60,000 nucleotides of DNA from Cryptomeria japonica (taxonomy: Eukaryota; Streptophyta; Pinopsida; Cupressales; Cupressaceae): the NCBI RefSeq assembly GCF_030272615.1, contig NC_081406.1, forward strand, positions 484,501,900-484,561,899, given 5' to 3'. Under the pieces are notes generated by a model. The model saw only the letters and a list, made by a program, of their open reading frames with translations, was not told the DNA's origin and made no database searches. Shown one piece after another: positions 47,329 through 59,440 of this stretch. Position 1 is the first letter of the stretch. Each line of letters starts with the position of its first letter. The translations under genes were made by a program, and so were the position numbers.

Positions 47329-47745
47329 ATCTCCCCCTTTAGCATTGATGGCAACACTAGATGTGAAAAACATTTAAGTACCAAGAAATTCCAAACAAGT
47401 CTCCCCGAATGGAAGGCAACCAATAATCTTCTGTATAAAGATATAGCAATGAAGTTCTAAAACAAGGACCAAAATCCCCCTCTGAATGATATCTCTGTAA
47501 AGCTATGAATTACACATATATCTCTCCCCCTAATGTATTCAACTCCTTAAGTTTTTCTTTTTCATATTAATATCTCTCCTCCTTTGACATCAATGCCAAA
47601 AATCTAACAAAAATATCAAAGCAAAAATATAAACCACTGAATCACAAAGCTGACTACTCCCCCTAAGTACTAGCATCCCCTTATCAGTGCCATAATGAAA
47701 AATATCTCTGATAATTCATATCGGACTGATGCCAAAAAGCATCAA
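47329..47745 (-). other. Element F polypurine tract and 3' untranslated region
   Basis: The tract CTAAAGGGGGAGAT (minus strand) abuts the LTR. Further GGGGGAG-like tracts lie near 47474, 47524, 47575 and 47655, again on the minus strand. Confidence 0.8.
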
Positions 47746-48180
47746 TCAGTTCTCTATCGGAGGGGTAGAAACTCCTAACCTGTCTCTCAGGTACTCAAAT
47801 GGTTCTTTAAGCAAAGGTTTAGTGAAAATATCTGCAATTTGCTCTTTAGTGTTCACATAAACCAATCTGACTTTATTTTCTTCTACCTTCTCCTTCAAAA
47901 GATTATGCTTGATAGATATTTTTTTTGTCTTAGAGTGAAATACTGGATTCTTTGATATGTCAATAGTAGCAAAATTATCACAGTGAATAACTACCGGTCC
48001 AGTGCAATGCAGTTTGATATCCTTCAACATTTGCTTCATCCATAAAACATGTGTACATTTAGTAGCAGCAACAACATACTCAGCTTCAATAGTAGATAAA
48101 GAAGTACATGACTATTTCTTGTTGATCCATGAAACCAACTTCTTTCCAAGAAAGAAAGCTCCATTGGAAGTACATTTATG

Positions 48181-48185
48181 GTCAT
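48181..48185. repeat. Left target-site duplication of solo LTR K (GTCAT)
   Basis: Identical to 49813-49817. Reading F's RNase H across the site with one copy removed restores the expected DVDDHKC codon context. Confidence 0.93.
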
Positions 48186-48555
48186 TGTAGACATCTAAAA
48201 ATGGTCAACGCTTGTGGAGTCATACTTTAACATTTGTGCATTGCCTTATTTTAGGGTTCTTGCATCGCATTAACATCTCTTCTATGTTGTGCACTTGGTC
48301 TTTATCATTTGCAAGCATCGAGTCCTTCTTCTGCATTCCTCATTTTTCTCGCTTTTGAATTAATTCTTGTTGATAGCAATCTTCAGTCATGATTTTGGTC
48401 GATCTTATCCTGTCGCATCATGGTGTGTGCTCATTTATCATCATTTTGGACATCGTCAATCCTAATTGATGATAGAATTAGGATTTTGTCCTCTTGTCAA
48501 TCTTTCAATCATCTTTAGCTTGTTAGTAATCATTTGCGATTATCAACTTGTCAAT

Positions 48556-48910
48556 CTTGTCATTTTGCGATCGATTCGTCATAGATCCTTGTCCTTGTTA
48601 GCCTTGTCATTTTGCGATCGATTCGTCATTCATCCTTGTCCTTGTCAACCTTGTCATTTTGTGATCGATTCGTCATTGATCCTTGTCCTTGTTAGCCTTG
48701 TCATTTTGCGATCAATTCATCATTGATCCTTGTCCTTTTCAATCTTGTCATTTTGCGATCGATTCATCATCAATCCTTGTCCTTGTCAATCTTGTCATTT
48801 TGCAATCGATTCTTCATCGATCCTTGTCCTTGTCAATCTTGTCATTTTGCGATCGATTTGTCATCGATCCTTGTTCTTTTCAATCATGTCAATTTGGATC
48901 GATTAGTCAT
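48556..48910 (+). repeat. 47-bp tandem repeat array in solo LTR K
   Basis: Units start at 48556, 48603, 48650, 48697, 48744, 48791, 48838 and 48885, exactly 47 bp apart. The consensus opens CTTGTCATTTTGCGATCGAT and closes with TCCTTGTCCTTGT. Seven units are good and the eighth is degenerate. Units are contiguous, with no spacers. Confidence 0.95.
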
Positions 48911-49488
48911 CATTCCTCATCAATTGGCACCTATCAATTTGATCTCCTTGTCAATCTTGGTCAATTTGTCATTGATTTTTGTCAACCAATCTCAATCATT
49001 TATCAACATTGGTCCTTTGTCAATCAGAGTCATGATCGAACCTACATTAATTTCTTGTTGTCTTGACCTAATTCCTTGTCCTCTTATTTCTAGGGTTTTA
49101 TGATTTGTTCATTTAATCCTTTTCTTCTTCTTTGTGGGTTAAATAAATCTATTTATTTAGTCCTAGGTCTCTTTCATGAATTAATTAATGGATGAAAACC
49201 TATTAATTAATTCACCTAATTTCTATTTCTCCTATTTTCTTTAATTTTTCTAATTTTTCCCCTAATTTCATTCCCTCATTTTCTCCTATGTTTATGCTTC
49301 CATTTGTTGCAATCATGGAGGCTATTTTCTCTCTTCCCTTTTATCATGGGAATGGCATTTCAATCTTGTCATAATTTGTCATAAATCTTGCATAGAAATT
49401 GTCATACATTTGTCATAATTTTGCCACTCTTGATTTGAATTTCCTTTCAAATCTCTTCATGCTAATCTTGTCCTCTCTCCAATTTGTT

Positions 49489-49495
49489 TATAAAT
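49489..49495 (+). promoter_or_regulatory. Probable TATA box of solo LTR K
   Basis: TATAAAT in the latter third of the LTR, about 20 bp before an AATAAA-like word. Confidence 0.4.
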
Positions 49496-52400
49496 TGGAT
49501 GAGTTTCTTCAATAAAGGAATCGATCACATTTTCGAGTAACCTTATGCTACAAATTTCATCTTTCAACAACTTGCTTTCCACTTGCATTTTGCACTTGTA
49601 GGTGAGATCCACATCAAATTTGAAGGTGAAAGAAGAACAATGGAGCCACATGAAGGAGATATTTGTGTCGGTTTGCTTCAATTTCATTTGATTTGAATAT
49701 CTTGTCTTTATGTCTTCATTGATTGGATTGGGATTGCTTTCATAGTAGCTTTAGGTTTTGTGGTTGTCCTAATTGCTATTATTGTTGATGATTTTCAATT
49801 TCCTGATCTACAGTCATCAACATCTCCATCCCAATCAGCATCTGTAAATGCGCATAAAGTAAAGTCATCATCCTTAGGGTACCACAAACCATATTCTCAT
49901 GTACCTTGTAAGTATCTAAAAATCCTTTTCATGACACTCTCATGATTTTCTCTAGGATCACTCTGAAATCTAGATTCAATACAAACAACATTCATTATGT
50001 CAGGCCTAGTCTGAGTCAAATAAAGTAGACCTCCAATCATAGATTTGTATCTTGTAGGATTTATCATGCAGAAACATCTTTCCTTGTCAATTTCTCACTT
50101 GTAACCATAGGATTACTTACCGGTTTAGAATCTCCCATACCAAATTTCTTCAACAATTCCCTAGCATACTTAGTTTGATAGATGAAAATGCCTTTGTCAG
50201 TTTGAGTAATCTGCAAACCTAAGAAAAATCTCATTTCCCCAATCATAGAGATTTCAAATTCTTTCTCCATATTCTTAGAAAATTCCATGCACAACTTATC
50301 TTCACCTCCAAAAATAATTTCATCAACAAATACTTCAATAATTAGTATATTGTCATAAGTGATCTTATAATATAAATTACTGTCAGCATTACCCTTAGTA
50401 AAACGAAGCTTCAAATGATATTTATCCAGCCTTGCATACCAAGCTCTAGGTGCTTGTTTCAATCCATATAAAGCTTTCTTTAACCTACAAACCATGTTTG
50501 TATCATCTAATAGTGAAAAGCCATCAGGTTTCTCAATATTAACTTCCTCATCAAGATCCCCATTAAAAAATGCACACTTAACATCCATCTATTAAACCTT
50601 GTATTTTTTATGGGCAGCATAAGCAAGAAATAATCTTACAACTTCAATCCTAGCTACAGGTGCAAAATAATCTCCATAAACAATTCCTTCCTTCCGAGAA
50701 TATCATTTACAAACCAATCTAGCCTTATTCCTTACAACCTGACCATCCTCATTCAATTTATTTCTAAAAAACCCATTTAGTTCCAATAACATTCTTATTT
50801 TTAAGTCGGAGAACCAAAGTCCATGTGTTATTCTTCTCAATCTGATCTAATTCTTCTTCCATAGCTTTCAACCAATATTCATCTTTACATGCCTCAATTA
50901 CTGATACTGGTTCAACTTAAGAAATTAAACATACCTCATTAGTTGCTAGTCTTCTTCTTATCATCACTCCATTGTTCTTATCCCCAATGATCTGATCTTC
51001 TGAATGATTCAATCTCACATACCTAGGAGTCCTCTGACTCTCTGTTCCTCTTCTATGTTCTTCAATTATTATAAAATTTTCTAATACTATCAGAGTAATT
51101 GTTTCAACACTTTGTTTTGGTAAAGGTGCTACTGGTTCAGATATAATCATTTTCACCACTAGTTCCTTCTCATAAACTCTAATTTGACCTCTATTCAACT
51201 CATCCACCTTGACATTAGCACTCTCCAAAATTCTCTGCAATATCTTATTATAACATCTATATGACTTTCTTTCATTAGAATAACCAATAAATATGCCTTC
51301 ATCACATTTAGGATCAAATTTTCCAATGATATCATCTCTCCCGATATAACATTTACTACCAAAGATTATGAAATACTTAACTGTAGGTGTATTGCCAAAC
51401 TATAATATATAAGGTGTCTTACCGGTTTCTCCTTTGATATGTACTCTATTGAATGTATAAACTGCTATTCTCATTGCTTCTCTCTAGTAGATATGAGGTA
51501 TACTAGCTTCCATCATCATTGTTCTAGCAACATCCAAGATAGTTATGTTCTTCCTTTTCACAACTCTATTCCGTTGAGGTGTCCAGGGAGCAGAAAATTG
51601 TCTTCTTATACCATGCTTCTCACAAAAGTTATTAAACTCACCAGATGTGAATTATCCACCGTGATATAACCTCAAACATTTAATCTTCAATCCCGTCTTA
51701 GTTTCCACTTTAGACTTAAATATTTTAAACTTTTCAAATGCCTCAGATTTCTCCCTTTGAAAAGTAACCCACATCATTCTAGAATAATCATCAATGATTA
51801 GCATGAAATATCTATCACCTTGAAAACTTTTAACTCTAGCAGGACCACACAAATCAGTATGAATAAGATCAAGAACATCATTAGATTTATCTTGTATACT
51901 CCTAAAAGAGGTTTTGACCTATTTATGCATTTGGAATTCTTTACATACCGGATTATAGGGCTTCACAATCTTAGGTATATCTCTAATTGCCTTAGTTGAA
52001 CTAATCTTCACAATGGAATCAAAATTCACATGAAACAACCTTAATTGCCATAGACAACTCTCATCAATTTGTGCAATCAAACATGTCTTCTCACCATAAT
52101 TCAAATTAAATATATTACATTTTTTTTGTGTACCAGTTGCAATCTCCAAACTAGATTTGTTAATGACTTTTCATTTTCCATCCTTGAACTGTAATTGAAA
52201 TCCCTTATCCACCAATTGTCCTACACTCAAAATATTATGCCTCAAACCTTCAACATAATATAAATTATTACTATTGTTCTTACCATCCAATGATATAGTT
52301 ACATTTCCTTTGATCATACATGCTTTCTCATCTCCAAATCTAACCAGACCACCATAAAATTCTTGCAAATATAGAAACTTCTCTTTATCTCTAGTCATAT

Positions 52401-53648
52401 TATGTGAAAAAACACTGTCAATTACCCATTCATCCTTGCCTTCAATTTTAGCAGCAAGTGCCTTCTCTTTAGGTAGATTCTCTTCCAATGCCTAAACATC
52501 TTCCTTGATAGCCAATAACACCCATTCCTTCCCATTGTAGGAACCACTAGCAGATTCTTTTGTCGGTTCATCATCAGAATCAGTAATGCCTTCATCATCT
52601 GCTATATAGCATGATTTGTCTCTATTTTTCCTATAATTATACTTGTTCAGATATCCAGGGTTAGGCTTAAATGATCTTCTAACTCTTTTTTCAAATCTTG
52701 AAATCCTTTCAGGACATCTAGATGCAAAATAACCAATCTTATTACATGCAAAACATTTAAAAGGCGTTTTTCCTTCATACTTACTTCCTACCGGTCCTTT
52801 AGGTACTTTTCTAGCAAATAATGCTTCAAGTTGATCAAACTCATCATCTTCTCTCTTCATATCATCCAATTCCTTTACATATAAATCTTTCCAATCGTGC
52901 TTAGCGGTTGTTGATGTAGATGCATGAAAAGCAAGTTCATTCTTCATAGCTCCAAAAGGTCCAAGTTCTTCAAGCTAAAAAGCAGATAATTTCCCAACCA
53001 AGGTATCTCTATTGATAGATGTATTAGCCATTGTTCTCAACTCATTAATAGCAGTATCCTTCATCTTGTAAGCCAATGGTAGGGCTCTCAAAACTTTAGA
53101 AATAATTTCATCTTCACTCAGACTTCCACCAGAACATTGAATTCCCATAACAATCTCATTTACCCTTTCCATGAATGCAGTAATCCTTTAATATTCTTCC
53201 ATCTTCAGGTTTTCATATCTCACCCCGTAACCATCAATTTTAGCAATCTTCACTGTAGGGTCACCTTCATTAAGATTCTCCAACTTATCCCATATAGCTT
53301 TTCCAAATCATTTGTCGGTTAATCCCATTATTTATTGATCAGAAAGGGCACAGAAGAGGGCTTCTCTTGCTCTACAATCATTCTCAAGCTCCTTATCCAA
53401 GTTTTCTGGAGGAGGATTTTGAGATACCAGATTATGAGGTGTAACACCATTCTATGTGATCTCCCAAATCTCCTTGCCAAGACATCTCAGATGAGTCTCC
53501 ATCTGAATCTTCCATACAGTGTAATTTGTTCCATCAAGCCTAGGAATATCTCTCCAAAAGATAGCTCCAGATGAACTAGATGAACTTGAACTATTAGTCA
53601 CCATAGGATCTTCCTCAAGTGGTTAAGCTTTCTGCAAAGAGGACCAAA

Positions 53649-53660
53649 GCTTCAATACCA
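53649..53660 (-). other. Element F primer-binding site, degraded
   Basis: The minus strand reads TGGTATTGAAGC, two or three changes from the tRNA-Met-type site, two bases after the LTR end. Confidence 0.8.
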
Positions 53661-53662
53661 AT

Positions 53663-54808
53663 TGTTACACAATTCAAATAATCGGAAGACAACTGAGAGG
53701 GGGGGTGAAACAGTTGTGAAAGATTATCAGAACATTTAGCAATTAAAACTTTAATACCAGAACCCAAAACATTAATATCAGAATGCTTAAATCCAATACC
53801 AGAATAGAAGTTAAACCTATTAAGCATAAACAATAATAACAAAATAAATACCATCCACATGACACCAAGATTTATACTTGGAAAACCTAGTAAATGGAAA
53901 AACTACGGTGGGAAGCCTACCCATAGTCAAATAATACTTCTGCAGTAAGTATGTGAATTACAATTGAGGGGCTTGCACTTGCAGGAAGGCCAATAGCCTA
54001 GAGTGTACTGCTCATCATAAAAGGAGTCTTACTGACTACATAGAAATCTAGACTACAATCTGGAAGAAGGAATGAACTGCAAAGATAGCATCTCCTATGC
54101 CTGAGTATAGTTCTGGTTAAGCTTAATACTGGAGGACTAAATCCTCTTACATAAACCTAATTTCATCTCCAATGATCAACTAAATCCTCTTCTTGAATGA
54201 TATTACATTATTTGCACATTACACATCCATATCCATTCCCTGACCTTATACCTATGATCTAATTCCCATGATGATATACAATGAGATCTTGCATCATATA
54301 TATACAAACCCTCAACCATAAACAATCAGGTCAGCCACCAGATAATAAACCAATTACATAATTACAAAACATGTCGGCCTTAGACCAAAAAAATAATATC
54401 CAACACATAAGACATCCCAGAAACACATCGATTGGGACCCAATATAGGTTCACATGCTAAAGCAATGATCTCCATCTGCCAAGTCTCGAACATGATCACC
54501 AAAATTATCCCGAATCTCCACCAGAAGTTGCACCATCAGCACTTATGTATATCATCAAAGATCTTCAACAAAATCTCTACCAGTGAAATCCTCGTCGGAA
54601 CCACAAGACAAGTTTCCAAGAAAACATGATAGCATCCGATCACCAGACCAAAACCAACTTACTAAATATAAACATGACTATCATGAATAAGACAATTCCT
54701 TAACCAAACCATACCATAGCCTACCAAATCATGCCAGATCAAAACCAACTAGTGTTGACATCAATGAAAAAACATCAACACGTAATCAATTTCTCCAAAT
54801 GGCCAACA
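53663..54808 (-). repeat. Element F 5' LTR (1146 bp)
   Basis: Aligns with the two-part 3' LTR. Plus-strand reading starts TGTTACACAA and ends GGCCAACA. Followed by tcaat and the resumed C LTR. Confidence 0.93.
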
Positions 54809-54914
54809 TCAATCTGACAATAGCTCAAGGTCCCACACTTAAGAGGTCAATTCAATGTTTCGCAATGTTGGTGGTCAAGCCTAATCACCAGGGGTGTAAA
54901 CTTTTGTGTTAACA
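54809..54914 (+). repeat. Element C 3' LTR, terminal part
   Basis: CTCAAGGTCCCACACTTAAG onward aligns with 28300-28388 and ends GTGTTAACA. tcaat at 54809-54813 is the right copy of F's target. Confidence 0.9.
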
Positions 54915-55951
54915 TTCACCTCTAGAGTAATTTCCCGATGGTTGAATGTAGAAAGGATCTGACTTCAAGGGTTGACTAAGAAAAACAAGTACCTCGATCA
55001 TCAGGTTGACAACCACCTTCTGTAGAAGAATTGAATTCCAATGACCACCAAGAAAATTAAATTTCAGCCATTAGTTGAGAGATCTTGCATGTAGATGGAC
55101 ACACAAGCTCTCTCCATATAAGTGTCCAAAAGAGACCAATGAAGGATTAAAATGTAGTTGTCTGAAGGAATCATTATGAAGATCTGACAGTGGAGATCAT
55201 GCTTGGAAGGTCAATCCCACCACATGAGTCACCCACAAGCATGTTGCCCTCTAGCTCACAAAATGGAAAAGGTATCGCTGGAAGAGTTTGTTGGGAAACG
55301 GGGAGGGAAAAAAAAATCCTTGCATGACCGCATAGACAAATAGAGAAACCAAAAGGACCATGCAGGGAGAGAATAACATGCCCCTTGCATGCTTGTGCCA
55401 CATAACAAAGCAGCTGGAAGGAACTCGCGGGGAAGAGGGATCCAAAGAAACAAGCCTCCTGCATGCCCACACCATCATCCTGGAGCAGTTGTAAAACCAT
55501 GCAAGGCCATAGGTAAACTAAAACGATAGCCCGTGGGCCCGCAACTAAAGATTGAAAGAGCAAAAGGACCCCGCACAGGAGTAGGAGCCATAGGCCACTT
55601 CCCGCTCGTGCACAAGACAAAAAGGAAGAAACAAAAAGGTCTGTGGGGGCACAAGAGCCATAACAAGCTGATCGCCAGCCAGTGGAAAACAAAGGGAAAT
55701 TGGCCCGCATATGAATTGGAACCCTCCAAATAGCGGAAACTTAAGTGATTTGACTGGCTGGAGGAGGTCAACACAAAATTAGAATTAGATCCCAGAAAAG
55801 AAAAGTTTTCATTCTACAGAAAAATGTACATAACATGAAAGTTATGCAAAACTATTAGGCCAACAAAAAATGCATAACATGCAGGTTATGCAAAACTCTG
55901 GATTTCTCAAACAAGTTATCTTTAGGGTAAGTTGACAGAAAAAGGTCAACA
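54915..55951 (-). repeat. Element E 3' LTR, U3 portion
   Basis: Minus strand starts TGTTGACCTTTTTCTGTCAAC. It parallels C's LTR in several blocks: TTTTGCATAACCTGCATGTTAT, ATGGAGAGAGCTTGTGTGTCC and GTGGTTGTCAACCTGATG. A GC-richer, imperfectly repetitive stretch (about 55320-55740) sits where C has its GATAAG repeats. The 178-codon minus-strand ORF there (55174-55710) looks fortuitous. The LTR is cut at 54915 by element C. Confidence 0.8.
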
Positions 55952-56188
55952 TTTTGGTGACTTAGTGGGGGCCCTAAGCCTTCTTAGGGAAAGACTAGAT
56001 GTCCTTGTGTATATCCATTGGGCATGAGTCAAAAAAGGGGAAAAACAAAGAAGGAACCTCTCACTGCATCCTCCAAAATTTTCAGACTTTGTCATTTTGG
56101 AGGATTGACCTGTGCTCAAGCACTTCATGGAAAACTAAAAAATCTTACCAAAGGGTATTTAAAAATATTTACAAGGCTTAAAGTCACC
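55952..56188 (-). other. Element E 3' untranslated region
   Basis: Lies between the integrase C-terminus and the LTR. It lacks a clear polypurine tract. The boundary bases resemble those before C's 3' LTR and read as a primer-like TGGTGACTTAGTGGGGG on the plus strand (55955-55971). Confidence 0.55.
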
Positions 56189-59040
56189 CTAAGTACATGC
56201 TTTGAGGTGTATATTATTGACTGCAATTGGGAGGTCCTCACCATTTATCCTGGTTAGATTGAAAGAATTAGCCTCCTTACAACCTATAATCACATAGGGG
56301 CCACTCCATATGGCATCAAATGTTGAATTCCTTCTTGGTTTTTCTATGTTAGCATCCCATTTTAGGAAAATATATCCAAATTGGAAGGTCCTCAAAATGG
56401 CTTTCTTATCAAACTACCTCTTTACCTATCTCTAATGGACATTTGAGGTTTGCTTGGCTTTCTCTCTGACCTCGTCAAGCTTTATAAGTTCAGCACACCT
56501 CACTGATAAGGCATCATTTTCTAAGAGCTCCAACTGATGTGCTAGGTCTAGAGATGGAAACTCAAAGGATAAGGGAAGCCTTTCTTGCCTTCCATATACT
56601 AGCATGAAAGGTGAGTTTCCCAAATCTCTTTTGGGAGTAATTCTATCATCCCATAGGGTTATTCCCAATTTTAGGTGCCATGACCTCTGATTGTCTTCAA
56701 GAGTCCTCCTAATGATTCTAATGAGGTTTTTGCTAGAGAACTCAGCTAATCTGTTACCTTGGGGATAGTAACTTGATGATATTTTTAGAAAAACATCATG
56801 ATAGACTACCCATAGACTGATCTGGGATCCCACAAAGGCCTTAGCATTGTTTGATATAATGGTGGAAGGAGCTCCAAATCTGGTTGCAATCCCCTCAAGG
56901 AATTGAAGCACTGAATTTTTAATTGAATCCTTCAAAGAATCTACCTCTTTCCACCTTGTGAAATAGTCCATGGTGGCCAAAATTAACTTGTGGCTCACAC
57001 TTGATACTGGATTGATAGGGCCAATAAAATCGAGTCCCCATCATGAAAAGGGTTGATCAATAGAGATGTGATGAAGGGGTAAGTCTGCTAATCTTCATTT
57101 GCCTACAAAGAGTGCACACTCCTTGCACTTCCTAAACCACTTGTGGGCATCACTAAATAAGTAGGGCCAATAATAGCCTACCCTAATGATTTTCATGGTG
57201 GTGGTCCTTTCTAAGAAATGGCCACTTGAGGATCCATTATGAAATTCATTTAGCAACTTATTGGTCTAATCTCCATGGATACACCTTAGCAGGACACCAT
57301 TTACGCCCCTTTTGAACAAAATCCCATCTATTGAAGCATAGGGGATAGACTGTGACCTAAGATGTATCCTTTTAGTTCTATCAAAGTGAGGAGGGTATCT
57401 ACCATCCCTTAGGAAGGCGATCATATTCTGGAACTAGTTAGATTGCACATTTTCCTGGTTTTCAATTTGTTCTCCCCTTGTAGCAAAAGGGAGACCTCTA
57501 AATCTTTTCCAAAAGATTAATTTAAATTATCATGAAGTCTTCTTCCCCTCACTAACATTTTAATTTATATTTCAAGGTCATACTCCATGACCTTGATCCA
57601 TCTTGCTCTTTTCTCACCTATGTCCTTATTGAGAAGGAAATCCTTAACATTGGCATGTGAAACTAGGAGCTAAATCTTGTTGTTTGAGAGCATGTGCCTA
57701 AATTTTTTTAATTCTCTCACCACTATGATGACTTGATTATCTACATAGTTGTACCTAAGTTTATATTCCTTTAGGCCTTCATTGAAAAAAGTTATGGGTT
57801 GCTCCAATCCTTCCCAATTGAACTATGTTAGGACAACAGATATACTTGCATCTCCTCTGAATGTATAAAGGATGAAATCCTTCTCATAGTCTGGATTTAC
57901 TAAGGTAGGAGCCTAAGAAATGGCCTACTTGATCTAATCAAATCCCTCCTTCCCTTCATTGGTCCATCTGAAAGGAAGATCCTTCTTAAGCATGGTGGTG
58001 AGAGGCTTGACCAAGGCTCCAAGGTGTGAAATAAACCTTCTAACAAAGTTGATTCTTCCTAGATAACTTTGAAGGACTTTCTTGTGATATGGAAGTGGAA
58101 GAGACACAATAGCTTCTACTCTCTTTGGATCTATGGCTAGACCATCTTTGGATACAATGTGTCTAAGTAGTTTTCCCTGATCAATTGCAAATACACACTT
58201 GTTGGGGTTCAAAGACACACCATATTCTTTGCATTTTTTGAATACTTTCTCAAGGTGAGTAAAGTGGTCTATTGTATGCTTGGAGTATATAGTGATATCA
58301 TCAGGATGTACTAGTACAAATTCTGTTAATACTCCCTTAAAGGTCATATCCATGGCTCTTTGAAAAGTTGCACTTGCATTTGTTAGTCTTAAATAGTAAA
58401 TGTTGTCTTAAATTATTCTGATTCTTGGACTAGGATCTAATTATAGCCTGAGTATCCATCCAAGAATGAAAATATTTTTAAACAACTAACTTTGGCTAAA
58501 ATTTGTTCCATAGAAGGGAGGAGATAATGATCTTTAAGAGAGTCTCTATTGTGGTCCCTAAAGTCTAAACACAATATGATTTCCCCATTCTTCTTCCTAA
58601 CTGGAACAAGATTAGCTACCCAAGAAGAATGCTTGATTGGAAAAATAAAACTAGATTCTATAAGCTTGGATAGCTCTTTTCTCATCAAAGGATAAATTTT
58701 GGGGTTTATAGGTTTTTGTTTTTGTCCAATTGGCTTTGCATTAGGATCTAATTCTATGGTATGCTCAACTAAACTAGTGTCAAACCCTTTTAGATCCTCA
58801 TATGTAAAAGAAAAAATATCATTATACTATTGACAAAGGTTGACAAAAGTATCTTGATCAGTTTGGGAACATACGTTTCCCAAGCTGAGAGCTCTCCCAT
58901 CAGATATAAGGATTGATTTGTAGTCTCCTTTCTATGTGTCTAGGTTCATTGTTCTCCCTTTCATCTGTTCATCAATGTTGAAGATCCCCTCCAAGGTGAT
59001 CAATCCCTTGGGAAGCTTGTTTGAGCTTAGCTGCATAATC
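56189..59040 (-). pseudogene. Element E pol: protease tail, RT, RNase H, integrase (gypsy order), degraded
   Basis: From 59040: protease-end landmarks GLITLEGIFNIDEQ and ISDGRALSLGNVCS. RT follows from ~58790 with LKGFDTSLVEHTIELDPNAK, MRKELSKLIESSFIFPIKHS, LVPVRKKNGEIILCLDFRDHN and FSFLDGYSGYN, then a stop. RT continues at 58353 with LVHPDDITIYSK, where the Tyr of YxDD is replaced. RNase H (~57900-57540) has several stops. Integrase has a zinc region ending CKEC (~57120), GLDFIGP (~57020), then IISNNAKAF, where the catalytic Asp is Asn, and a later Glu (AEFSSKN). The C-terminal segment, 56395-56189, has FLKWDANIEKPRRNSTFDAIW. The element is clearly inactive. Confidence 0.88.
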
Positions 59041-59440
59041 TAGTCTCCATAGTGGTCTTGCAGCATGCTTTACTTCTTATGTGAGAACTCTGCTTCATCT
59101 TGTAGTAAGCTCACAATCTGTTGATCAGAGTCAAATCATGCTCTTTATTTGGAGTAGCCACCTTGTCAGGGGTCGTTGGCATTATAGTCTTCATGGAATC
59201 ATGTGGAGTTTGAGTTATTATGGTAGAAGAAACAGTAGGGTTCATGGCCCTCTTTTTTTATCTTGTATTGTTGGCCACATTGTCCCCACTTGTTTGATTT
59301 ATTCCATGAAAATTATCCTCCTGCCAATTCATAAAGGTTGTATCTCCTTGTGGATGACCTTAACAATCAACACATTATTGTTGTATTGATGTTGTTGGTT
59401 CATTTTGTGCTACTAAGGCCACAAAGAACTCACCATTCTA

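Larger units (their letters stand above)
48186..49812 (+). mobile_element. Solo LTR K inside element F's RNase H region
   Basis: 1627 bp starting TGTAGACATCTAAAAATGG and ending CCTGATCTACA; the TGTAGA/TCTACA termini are inverted repeats. Perfect GTCAT duplication, no internal ORF of any retroelement domain, no primer site, no second LTR. This is the signature of unequal recombination between the two LTRs of a former element. Orientation is from TATAAAT at 49489-49495 and AATAAAGG at 49510. The parent family is not identified; gypsy is likely on length. Confidence 0.88.
47746..53604 (-). pseudogene. Element F gag-pol polyprotein, heavily mutated and split by solo LTR K
   Basis: Start at ATG 53604 (MVTNSSSSSSSGA). 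Gag/UBN2 extends to ~52980. The zinc knuckle is CFACNKIGYFASRC with His lost (~52750). The protease site reads VIDSVF instead of DSG (~52440). Integrase keeps HTDLCGPA, but the second catalytic block reads LRLYHGG-stop and the third reads NRVVKRKN, so two of the three acidic residues are gone. RT has LYGLKQAPRAWYARLDKYHL, but FVDEIIFGGE replaces the DD pair (~50330). RNase H is divided by K between DADWDGDVDD (~49830) and CTSNGAFFLG (~48170), and ends at 47746. Many stops are present. It belongs to the same broad Copia group as H and J but is more divergent. Confidence 0.92.
32840..54808 (-). mobile_element. Element F: Ty1/copia retrotransposon nested in C, itself carrying G and K
   Basis: The 5' LTR is 53663-54808. 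The 3' LTR is split: 32840-33790 plus 47024-47328. Gag-pol lies on the minus strand between 53604 and 47746 in Copia order, broken by solo LTR K. The flanking tcaac/tcaat pair is a one-mismatch duplication, and C's LTR resumes on both sides. Many stops and lost catalytic residues make it an old copy. Confidence 0.93.
12351..54914 (+). mobile_element. Element C: non-autonomous gypsy element related to E, with D and F nested in its LTRs
   Basis: The 5' LTR is 12351-13521 plus 27872-28388. The interior is 28389-30906. The 3' LTR is 30907-32839 plus 54814-54914. Once the Copia insertions D and F are set aside, both LTRs begin TGTTGGCAATTTTT and end GTGTTAACA. The interior is only about 2.5 kb, with a gag-like frame and no pol. 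C lies within the minus-strand LTR of E. The flanking pentamers are gtaac (12346-12350) and ttcac (54915-54919), only three of five alike, so the duplication is weak or decayed. Confidence 0.85.

Noticed and set aside
48556-48910. Possible CRISPR-like array
   Set aside because: The 47-bp units are contiguous without unique spacers, and the context is a plant LTR.
48466-49103. Plus-strand ORFs with repeated Ser/Leu/Ile/Cys phrases
   Set aside because: They arise from the 47-bp tandem array read in several frames; no start context or homologue is evident.
48186-49812. K as a DNA transposon with 6-bp target acatct
   Set aside because: Moving the boundaries gives perfect TG...CA ends with a GTCAT duplication and restores the RNase H reading frame, which fits a solo LTR better.
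55174-55710. 178-codon minus-strand ORF in the GC-rich part of E's LTR
   Set aside because: It lies wholly within LTR sequence, has no recognisable domain and overlaps other open frames. GC-rich composition explains the lack of stops.
55940-55975. Reading the E boundary as a plus-strand 5' LTR followed by a primer site
   Set aside because: Gag, RT and integrase of the adjoining element are all on the minus strand in order toward this LTR, and the LTR aligns with C's LTR on the minus strand. It is therefore the 3' LTR start.
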